A stretch of DNA of 64,000 bases from JBMTVN01 sp046047235. GTDB taxonomy: Bacteria > Verrucomicrobiota > Verrucomicrobiia > Limisphaerales > JAHDYP01. Position numbers and translations under genes: made by a program. The notes under the pieces are model-generated. The model was not told where the DNA came from, searched no databases, and saw only the letters and a list, made by a program, of their open reading frames with translations. Positions 43,983-50,983 of this stretch are shown one piece after another. Every line of letters begins with the position of its first letter. Within the stretch, counting starts at the first letter, position 1. The stretch spans positions 8,956-72,955 of the forward strand of contig JBJOII010000044.1 in NCBI GenBank assembly GCA_046047235.1, written 5' to 3'.

Positions 43983-45236
43983 TTATCGTACCCCTTTCCG
44001 CCCCACACGCTCCACCCTGAGCTCCCTGACACAACGCTCGTCCGAAGCAAGCACCGTCATCCTTAACCCCTCATGCTGAACCACTTCCCCAACCTTCGGG
44101 ATCCGCTCAGCCACATGCGCCATCAGCCCCCCCAACGTCTCCACCTCAGGAACATCCTCCAACCCGGGCATCTCCCGACGGAAATCATCCAGCCTTAGCC
44201 GCGCGTTCACCCGCCATAACCCCGGCGCCAACTCCTCCATCAGGAAACCCTGCTCTTCCCCCTCACCGTGCATCTCACCGACCATCGACTCCAAGATGTC
44301 ATGCAAGGTCACCAACCCCACAGTAGCCCCATACTCATCCAACACAATCGCCATGCCCCGCTGCTGCTGCTGAAGGCTCTTGAAAAGAAACAGCAGGTTC
44401 ATGCTCTCCGGAACATACGAGGGCAGCTCAATCGCCTCCGCCAAATCCACCCCGGGATCCAGCAACAAGGTCCTCGTGTTCAATACCCCCACAATGGTGT
44501 CCGGATCCTCATCATACACCGGCAACCGCTGATGCCTCGTCCTCCGTGCCACCGCCAGCATCTCTTCCACGGTCAACTCGTCAGAAATACAGGCCATCTG
44601 CGAACGAGGTAACATCACATCCTTCGCCGTCCGCTGGTCAAACTGCAGGATGTTCAAAATCATCTCCTTCTCCGTCTCCCCCAAAGTCCCGCTCTGCCAC
44701 GCCATCTGCGTCAGTTCCTCATACTCCTCATCCGTCAAATGACGCGAAGGCGGAGGAATGCGACGGGTCAACGACCGCAAAACAAAGTTAACCCCGGCCT
44801 GCGCCATCCGGTGCGCCGGGCGCACCACCCGGACCAGCCACGCCACCGGACTCGCCAACCGCGCGCTCCAACGCTCAGGGGCACGCACCGCCAGCGTCTT
44901 CGGAATCACCTCTCCCCCCACAACCAGAAAACCGAAAAGCAAAAGCAACAAAACCGGCACCTCCCACGAAAACCACGCCAAATCCTGCAGAATCCATAAT
45001 ACCAACGCCACCGCCATCGCGTTCGCCAAGGTGTTCCCCAACACTAAAGTCGCCAACAGGTCCTGCGGAGAATCCAGCAACCGCTTCAATCTCTCCCCAA
45101 TAATAGGCGTCTGCTCCTGCAGCCGACGCAGCCGCCATCGACCGAGAGAAAACAAAGCCGACTCCGCCAGCGCAAAGAAAAAGCTGACGCCTAACATCCC
45201 CATCACACCCAAACTCACCCACGCCCAAATCGGCAT
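43983..45236 (-). CDS. CNNM/CorC-type membrane protein with CBS pair
   Basis: A 417-aa CorC/CNNM protein and the first of three tandem paralogues. Membrane part: VSFFFALAESALFSLGRWRL, LVLGNTLANAMAVALVL, VVGGEVIPKTLAVRAPE. CBS pair: DVMLPRSQMACISDE, RRTRHQRLPVYDEDPD, IVLDEYGATVGLVTLHDI. C-domain: LWRVNARLRLDDFRREMPG to VRELRVERVG. I use the ATG at 45236, which places the first helix at the start as in relatives. A GTG at 45281 lies six bases from the lpxC/fabZ stop and would add 15 residues; it cannot be excluded. Confidence 0.9.
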   Translation of the reverse strand: MPIWAWVSLGVMGMLGVSFFFALAESALFSLGRWRLRRLQEQTPIIGERLKRLLDSPQDLLATLVLGNTLANAMAVALVLWILQDLAWFSWEVPVLLLLLFGFLVVGGEVIPKTLAVRAPERWSARLASPVAWLVRVVRPAHRMAQAGVNFVLRSLTRRIPPPSRHLTDEEYEELTQMAWQSGTLGETEKEMILNILQFDQRTAKDVMLPRSQMACISDELTVEEMLAVARRTRHQRLPVYDEDPDTIVGVLNTRTLLLDPGVDLAEAIELPSYVPESMNLLFLFKSLQQQQRGMAIVLDEYGATVGLVTLHDILESMVGEMHGEGEEQGFLMEELAPGLWRVNARLRLDDFRREMPGLEDVPEVETLGGLMAHVAERIPKVGEVVQHEGLRMTVLASDERCVRELRVERVGRKGVR

Positions 45237-45286
45237 GAAAGGAATTATGGGTCCGCTACCCCCATCCGCAAGGCTGTTCACCCCCG

Positions 45287-46633
45287 CTATTCGTCCACCA
45301 CCATGAAGGTGACCTCGGCTTCACTCACCGTCTCACCATCCACGCTGCAGACACCCTTCGCCCGCCCAATGCGCCCACGCTTGCGGGTCAACTCCACCTC
45401 AATCATCAAAACATCACCCGGCCGGACCGGCTTCCTCCACTTGACGTTCTCCGCCGACATGAAATACGCAGGCTTCCCCGCGTTCTCAGGCTGGTTCAAC
45501 ATCAGGATGCCCGCAACCTGCGCAATCGCTTCCAACTGCAGCACTCCCGGCATGATGGGATGCCCGGGAAAATGCCCCTGAAAATAGGGCTCGTTGATCG
45601 TAACGTTCTTCTGCCCCGTAACCTTGTTGTCCTCCAAATGCGTAATCCGGTCCACCATCAGAAATGGATACCGATGCGGCAACACCTTCAACAGCCGCAT
45701 AATGTCGTAAATCGCCTTGCCTGAAGCCGGCGCCTCCGTGCCAATCGTCACTTTGTCAGCCGCCGCAGGAGGCGCCGCAAAACTCGACTTCGCAGCACTG
45801 GTCCGCTTAATGCCCTCCGCCAGCCGCTTCGCCAGTTCACAGTTAATGGTGTGACTCGGCTTTACCGCAATCACATGCCCCTGGATCGGCCGACCCACCA
45901 ATGATAAATCCCCCACAATATCCAGAATCTTGTGCCGTACAAACTCCTCCGGATACCTCAAGGGCTCCGTCGTCAAAACCGCATCATCCCGGATCACCAC
46001 CGCATTCTCCAAACTCCCCCCCCGAATCAACCCGTTCTTAATCAGATGCTCGATCTCCTCGTAAAAACAGAATGTCCGCGCAACAGACAATTCACGCTCC
46101 CAACTCTCCGGACTCAGTTCCACACTGTAAAACTGAGTGAACCGCCCCTCGCGATCCGAACTCGTGCACGTAATCTTAAAACGATCGTGCGGAAATACCG
46201 ACATCACGGAATCACCCGACTGCACCTCAATCGGCGTGGTCACCTTCAGCACATCCCGCTCCTCTGCCTGCGGTTGAATCCCCGCCTGCATCACCAGCTC
46301 GCAAAAATGCTTCGAACTCCCATCCCCAATCGGGGGCTCGTTCGCGTCCAACTCCACAATCGCATTGTCCACCCCATAGCCCGACAGCGTCGCCAGCAAA
46401 TGCTCCACGGTGTGGATCTTAATGTTCCCCTTCGAAAGCGTCGTGGATCGGTTGGTCTCACTCACCAGAGAAACCGATGCCTCAATCTCAGGATGCCCGT
46501 CCAAATCAACGCGCCGGAAGCGTATCCCGGTGCCGGCCTCCGCCGGCAGCACCTTAAGGCGCACCCGGTTCCCGCTATGAAGCCCTATTCCTTCAAGTGA
46601 ACTGGCCTCCCGTAAAGTCTGCTGTCTTGACAC
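45287..46633 (-). CDS. lpxC/fabZ: Bifunctional LpxC deacetylase / FabZ dehydratase
   Basis: A 448-aa fusion of two normally separate enzymes. Residues 1-~285 are LpxC, which deacetylates UDP-3-O-acyl-GlcNAc, the committed step of lipid A synthesis. The zinc ligands are H78 (HTVEHLL), H234 and D238 (VRHKILDIVGDL), with H261 as the catalytic histidine. Residues ~305-448 are FabZ, the 3-hydroxyacyl-ACP dehydratase, with catalytic H354 (FQGHFPGHPIMPG) and E368 (VLQLEA). A linker of ~20 Ala/Lys-rich residues joins them. Such fusions are known in Bacteroidetes and some relatives. It proves an LPS-type outer membrane is likely and couples 3-hydroxyacyl-ACP use between lipid A and fatty acid synthesis. 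Confidence 0.96.
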   Translation of the reverse strand: MSRQQTLREASSLEGIGLHSGNRVRLKVLPAEAGTGIRFRRVDLDGHPEIEASVSLVSETNRSTTLSKGNIKIHTVEHLLATLSGYGVDNAIVELDANEPPIGDGSSKHFCELVMQAGIQPQAEERDVLKVTTPIEVQSGDSVMSVFPHDRFKITCTSSDREGRFTQFYSVELSPESWERELSVARTFCFYEEIEHLIKNGLIRGGSLENAVVIRDDAVLTTEPLRYPEEFVRHKILDIVGDLSLVGRPIQGHVIAVKPSHTINCELAKRLAEGIKRTSAAKSSFAAPPAAADKVTIGTEAPASGKAIYDIMRLLKVLPHRYPFLMVDRITHLEDNKVTGQKNVTINEPYFQGHFPGHPIMPGVLQLEAIAQVAGILMLNQPENAGKPAYFMSAENVKWRKPVRPGDVLMIEVELTRKRGRIGRAKGVCSVDGETVSEAEVTFMVVDE

Positions 46634-46679
46634 CGCGGCATTAAAACGAGCCCCGCGCTGCTTGGCAAGCGAGGGAAAG

Positions 46680-46721
46680 ACAAACCCTCCGGGAGACTTA
46701 ACGCCTGCCCGGAGGGTTTGT
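46680..46721 (-). terminator. Terminator after pnp
   Basis: A 13-bp perfect stem (CAAACCCTCCGGG and its complement, 46681-46720) with a 14-base loop. On the minus strand it is followed by TCTTT, 29 bases after the pnp stop and before lpxC/fabZ. Confidence 0.8.
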
Positions 46722-46749
46722 TATGAATTCAGATCGCAAAGAAATGAAC

Positions 46750-48915
46750 TTACTCGGCAGCCGGCTCCTCAGCCCCACCTTCCTGCTCAGCCTTCATCTC
46801 GCGATCACGATCTTCCATCGCGGCCCGACGCGAAAGCTTCACCCGGCCCTTCTCGTCCACCCCAATGCACTTCACCCAGATCTCATCACCCATCTTCACG
46901 ATATCTTCCGCCGACTTCACACGGAAGTTGGCCAACTCGCTGATGTGCACCAGACCATCCTTGCCCGGGAAGATTTCCACAAACACGCCAAAGTCCTTAA
47001 TGGTAACAACCTTGCCGCGGTAAATCTTGCCAACCTCAATCTCACCCACCATGCCCTCCACCGCCTCACGGGCAATCTGCATGCCCTCAGCAGACACGGA
47101 GTAGATCATCACGGTGCCGTCATCCTCAATGTTGATCTCACAACCAGACTCATCAACGATGCGCTTGATGTTCTTGCCGCCAGGTCCAATGAGCGCCCCG
47201 ATCTTGTCAGGGTTGATCTTGATGCTGAGGATTCTCGGAGCATAACGGCTCAGCTCTTCCCTCGGCTGCGCCAAGGTCTCCGCCATCTTGCCAAGAATGT
47301 GCATCCGCGCCACACGAGCGCGCTCCACAGCATCAGCCATGATCTTGTGCGGCACACCACGCAGCTTCAAATCCAGCTGAAAGCCAGTGATCCCCTTCTC
47401 AGTGCCGGAGATCTTGCAGTCCATGTCGCAGAACGCATCCTCCCACCCAATAATGTCAGTCAGCAAAACGTGCTTGCCGATCTTGCCGTCGGCATCCTCA
47501 CGGGTGCAAAGACCCACGCTGATGCCCGCCACAGGCCGGATCATCGGAACACCAGCATCCATCAACGCCAGCGTGCCACCGCAAACAGAAGCCATCGACG
47601 TGCTGCCGTTGGATTCCATGATCTCGCACGTCACACGAATCGCATATTGAAAGGTGTCAAACGGAATCATCGGCTCCAACGAACGCTCAGCCAATGCTCC
47701 ATGGCCAATCTCACGGCGCCCCGGACCACTAATGCGGCCCGTCTCGCCCACAGAGAAATTGGGGAAATTGTAGTGCAGGATGAACTTCTTCTGGTTGGAA
47801 CCACCAGTGTAGGAATCAAATTCCTGCGCATCCTCCATCGTCCCCAAGGTCGCCAAGGCCACAGCCTGAGTCTCACCCCTTTGGAACATCGCCGAACCGT
47901 GCGCACGCGGAAGAATTCCCACCTCCGACTCCAAAGGCCGCACCTCGTCGTCCTTGCGACCATCCAGACGCTTGCCCTGATCCAGCAGCAAGGAACGAAC
48001 AGCTTCCTTCTGCACGTAGTAAAAGGCTTCCTTGGCCACCGCATCAGTCGCCACTTCCTCTCCAAACTTCTCCACCAGCTTGGACGCCACTTCCTCCGCA
48101 ACCTGCTTCACTGCTGCTTCGCGCGCCAGCTTGCCAACCGTCAACAGAGCCGGAACGATCTTCTCGCCTGCCGTGGCCTTCGCCTCAGCCAAAACCTCGT
48201 CAGGCACCAACTTAATGGACACATCGCGCTTGGCCCGACCTGCCAGCTTCGCCAGCTCCTTCTGCCCGGCAATAATCGGCTGAACCGCATCGTGCGCCAG
48301 CAACAACGCCTTGTTGAAATCTTCCTCGGTAATCTCCTTGGCCGACCCTTCGAACATCACCAAGTCAGTCTCGCTGCCCACATACACCAGATCGAGATCG
48401 CTCTCCGCCATCTCCTCATGGGTCGGGTTCACCACAAACTCACCCTTGATGCGCCCTAAACGAACCGCACCCAAAGGACCCGCCCACGGAATATCACTGA
48501 CCATCAGGGCCGCCGATGCACCGTTCACCGCCAAAATGTCGGGATCGTTCTCACCATCCGCACTCAGCAAAACGCTCTGCACCTGCACCTCGTTGATCCA
48601 ACCCTTCGGGAACAACGGACGAATCGGACGATCAATCATCCGACAGGTCAAAATCTCCTTCTCGGTCGGACGCCCCTCGCGCTTGAAATAACCGCCAGGA
48701 AAGCGGCCGGCCGCCGCCGCCTTCTCACGGTAATCAACGGTCAGAGGAAAAAAATCAATGCCCGGCCGAGGCGTGCTCGCCCCCACCGCGGCAACAATCA
48801 AAATCGTCTCGCCGCACTGGACGGTCACCGCACCATCCGCCTGCTTGGCTAGTTTGCCGGATTCAAAAGTCATCTGCCGATCGTTCGGCAGCTTCACAGT
48901 TACTTTGTGTGCCAT
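46750..48915 (-). CDS. pnp: Polyribonucleotide nucleotidyltransferase
   Basis: A 721-aa 3'-5' phosphorolytic RNase of the degradosome type. Two RNase PH domains (FFPLTVDYREKAAAAGRFPG; SYTGGSNQKKFILHYNFP with GRREIGHGALAERSLEP) flank a helical domain. KH (INPDKIGALIGPGGKNIKRI) and S1 (GKIYRGKVVTIKDFGVFVEI) domains follow, then an acidic tail rich in Glu and Ala. I chose the ATG at 48915 (MAHKVTVKLP); a GTG at 48951 would add 12 non-conserved residues. It follows rpsO by ~260 bases, the classical rpsO-pnp order, but a terminator stands between. Confidence 0.97.
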   Translation of the reverse strand: MAHKVTVKLPNDRQMTFESGKLAKQADGAVTVQCGETILIVAAVGASTPRPGIDFFPLTVDYREKAAAAGRFPGGYFKREGRPTEKEILTCRMIDRPIRPLFPKGWINEVQVQSVLLSADGENDPDILAVNGASAALMVSDIPWAGPLGAVRLGRIKGEFVVNPTHEEMAESDLDLVYVGSETDLVMFEGSAKEITEEDFNKALLLAHDAVQPIIAGQKELAKLAGRAKRDVSIKLVPDEVLAEAKATAGEKIVPALLTVGKLAREAAVKQVAEEVASKLVEKFGEEVATDAVAKEAFYYVQKEAVRSLLLDQGKRLDGRKDDEVRPLESEVGILPRAHGSAMFQRGETQAVALATLGTMEDAQEFDSYTGGSNQKKFILHYNFPNFSVGETGRISGPGRREIGHGALAERSLEPMIPFDTFQYAIRVTCEIMESNGSTSMASVCGGTLALMDAGVPMIRPVAGISVGLCTREDADGKIGKHVLLTDIIGWEDAFCDMDCKISGTEKGITGFQLDLKLRGVPHKIMADAVERARVARMHILGKMAETLAQPREELSRYAPRILSIKINPDKIGALIGPGGKNIKRIVDESGCEINIEDDGTVMIYSVSAEGMQIAREAVEGMVGEIEVGKIYRGKVVTIKDFGVFVEIFPGKDGLVHISELANFRVKSAEDIVKMGDEIWVKCIGVDEKGRVKLSRRAAMEDRDREMKAEQEGGAEEPAAE

Positions 48916-49137
48916 AAGCTTTCGCACACCCTTGACCCGGAGGAATTTCACTCAAGGCCCGGCATCCAGGCATTGACCGAAATTTCCCTAAGCCAAAAGT
49001 GCGCACCTTCTGAACGCGACCATTCTTTCTGAGGTTACGGGAAAGAAGTCCGGCACGATCGCGTCCACGATGCCGCTTTCCCCTGCGTACAGCAGTGTCC
49101 CAAGGCCCGCCATCTGGCTGATTCCTCCGGACACAAC
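48916..49137 (-). promoter_or_regulatory. Leader region between rpsO terminator and pnp
   Basis: A 222-base stretch with no open frame of note. pnp messages in other bacteria carry a structured leader cut by RNase III and used for autoregulation, so a leader here is likely. I could not outline a convincing long stem by eye. Confidence 0.3.
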
Positions 49138-49167
49138 AAAAACCCGGCAACCATGAAGGCTGCCGGG
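49138..49167 (-). terminator. Terminator after rpsO
   Basis: On the minus strand CCCGGCAGCC pairs with GGTTGCCGGG across a five-base loop and is followed by TTTTT, nine bases after the rpsO stop. Confidence 0.88.
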
Positions 49168-49175
49168 AAGGTTTT

Positions 49176-49433
49176 CTAGCGACGAAGCTTAAGTTTCTTC
49201 GTTATCGTCTGATAACGAGAAACATCGGTGGACTTCAGATAATCCAGCAGACGGCGGCGTTGGCCCACCATCACCAAAAGCCCGCGACGGGAGCTGTGGT
49301 CTTTCTTGTTCTGCTGGAGATGCGTCGTAAGGTGATTGATACGATGCGTCAGCAGAGCGATCTGTACATCGGCCGATCCGGTGTCCCGCTCATGTGTGCG
49401 GAAATCCTGAATCGTCTTATTCTTGGCTTGCAT
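49176..49433 (-). CDS. rpsO: Small ribosomal subunit protein uS15
   Basis: An 85-aa ribosomal protein binding 16S rRNA early in 30S assembly. It is slightly shorter than the common 89 aa. The core is clear: HERDTGSADVQIALLTHRIN, HLQQNKKDHSSRRGLLVMVG, QRRRLLDYLKSTDVSRY and the basic end KKLKLRR. The start ATG at 49433 has only a weak ribosome-binding site, while a ten-codon frame 29 bases upstream has a strong one. This may matter for regulation. Own terminator follows. Confidence 0.97.
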   Translation of the reverse strand: MQAKNKTIQDFRTHERDTGSADVQIALLTHRINHLTTHLQQNKKDHSSRRGLLVMVGQRRRLLDYLKSTDVSRYQTITKKLKLRR

Positions 49434-49461
49434 ACGGGTCTGTTCCCAACCGCTACTTCTT

Positions 49462-49494
49462 CTAATTCAGTCTTAAATCGAAAGCGAGGAACAT
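49462..49494 (-). CDS. Ten-codon leader ORF upstream of rpsO
   Basis: ATG at 49494 preceded at five bases by GGAGGAG, the strongest ribosome-binding site seen near this gene. It encodes MFLAFDLRLN and stops at 49462, 28 bases before the rpsO start. It could be a translated leader peptide affecting rpsO, or a ribosome standby site. No codon bias points to attenuation by one amino acid. Evidence is the site and spacing only. Confidence 0.35.
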   Translation of the reverse strand: MFLAFDLRLN

Positions 49495-49628
49495 ACGTGC
49501 TCCTCCAAGACCTTGTAAAGGACTTTTGAAGAACGGAAGATCTGCCGTCTCCTCATCCGCACCACCCTGGCCGTTGGCCCCCCGAATAAACGCCCCTCCT
49601 CCGCCAACTCCAACACGTTAAGGGACAA

Positions 49629-50501
49629 CTACCGCGCCAGGGCCACCACATACCGTTGAAGCCGATTGGTTTCTTCACGGTCCTTAAAATGCACGTAGAC
49701 CTGATGCAGGTTCGAACACACCCGAAGCAGAATCCGACGCGGACTCGCCGGCGAAAGCAGCCCCTCCTGATAGCCGTAACTCACCTGCATTAAATACTTG
49801 ATGCAGTCCGACTTGCTCAGCAACCGCCCCTGATTAAACGCATCAATGAAAACCTCCTCCCTGCTCGTCTGGTAGCGGCACAGGAAATGCCCGGGCATGC
49901 CAATACCCGCTATCGGTAACTGTAAACGCCGGGCCACAAACAGATAGATCAGGCACAAACTCACTGGGTTCCCCATGCGCCGATCCATCACGCGGTTGAG
50001 ATAACTGTTCTCAGGGTCGTAATAGTCGCTTTCGTTCCCCTTAAAACCCCTCGAATCAAACAGACAGGTGTTAATGTGAGCCAGCACCTCGCCAGAAGCC
50101 CCGCTGGTAGGCAAATCCTCCCTCAACTCGTCCGCCATCTCATCCAGCAACGCGCGATACCCCTCAACGTTGATCTCTGGATACCGCGTCGCCGCCAGCG
50201 ACCACATCGCCTCCTCCAAGTCAAAATCCTCCCCATGGCTGAGACAAAGGCTCAAAAAATCGTTGTCCGCCCGCTGCCGCCCCAAAAACTGCAGCAATCC
50301 TAAAACCCGCTTCCGTATCACCGGATTCGCATCCAGACGGTAACCCTGCAACCATTCAATCGCACCCTCACCACATGCGAGAATGCGCTGACGAACAACC
50401 TCGTTCACCGCCGGATCATCGTCCTCCAGCAAATGCACCAATGCCGCTTGCTGTGCAACAGACAACCCCCCCAACTTCTCTTTGACTGTGATCGCCGACA
50501 T
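49629..50501 (-). CDS. SirB1-family transglutaminase-like protein
   Basis: A 290-aa cytosolic protein of the SirB1 type. The N-terminal ~100 residues look like HEAT-type helices (LVHLLEDDDPAVNEVVRQRI). The C-terminal part has the family's transglutaminase-like core: LNRVMDRRMGNPVSLCLIYL with the cysteine, IAGIGMPGHFLCRY with the histidine and EEVFIDAFNQGRLL with the acidic residue. The biochemical role is not established for the family. I prefer the ATG at 50501 (MSAITVKEKLGG) over a frame extension to 50522. It is followed downstream by rpsO after 195 bases. Confidence 0.88.
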   Translation of the reverse strand: MSAITVKEKLGGLSVAQQAALVHLLEDDDPAVNEVVRQRILACGEGAIEWLQGYRLDANPVIRKRVLGLLQFLGRQRADNDFLSLCLSHGEDFDLEEAMWSLAATRYPEINVEGYRALLDEMADELREDLPTSGASGEVLAHINTCLFDSRGFKGNESDYYDPENSYLNRVMDRRMGNPVSLCLIYLFVARRLQLPIAGIGMPGHFLCRYQTSREEVFIDAFNQGRLLSKSDCIKYLMQVSYGYQEGLLSPASPRRILLRVCSNLHQVYVHFKDREETNRLQRYVVALAR

Positions 50502-50588
50502 GCTTGACAGGAACCGCACCACTATGGCGCCTGGCTTCCGCTGAAATCAATCGGTTTGAATAGGACTTACTTTAGGCTCCACTCCACC

Positions 50589-50924
50589 CTACTCATCCGA
50601 ATGTCTTACTCCTCGCACCGGATGTTCACCCCTCTCACCTCGGACACGCTCCTTGCCGGCAGACGCATCCTCTTCCGCACCAAATGTCTCTTTCAGAATC
50701 CGGAGTTGCTGGGACCGAATCTCCCGCCGTGTAGCTCTGGCATCCAAAAGCGCCAATACCAAAGCCACCTGGGTCACCAGCAAACACATCGTCCAATACG
50801 CAATGTAACCCCACCCCTTGAGCGCATCACTTAACCAAGTCTGCCCCCATACCAACAAGCCAACCGACAAGAGCAGGAAAAACAACCCAAACCACCGGCG
50901 GCGCGAATTGATGATACCAGCCAT
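50589..50924 (-). CDS. Small two-helix membrane protein
   Basis: A 111-aa protein I do not recognise. Two hydrophobic helices (FGLFFLLLSVGLLVWGQTWL and IAYWTMCLLVTQVALVLALL) are followed by a basic, Arg/Glu-rich cytoplasmic tail (ATRREIRSQQLRILKE). It lies 59 bases downstream of alaS on the same strand and may share its transcript. There is no motif to suggest a function. Confidence 0.65.
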   Translation of the reverse strand: MAGIINSRRRWFGLFFLLLSVGLLVWGQTWLSDALKGWGYIAYWTMCLLVTQVALVLALLDARATRREIRSQQLRILKETFGAEEDASAGKERVRGERGEHPVRGVRHSDE

Positions 50925-50983
50925 ACGCAGGAAGATAGTCCCAGTTCCGCCCTGCCGCTAGAACCTCCATTCCGCCAGAAACT

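Noticed and set aside
46723..48459. 578-codon plus-strand open frame opposite pnp
   Set aside because: Arg/His/Leu-rich antisense shadow; pnp is certain.
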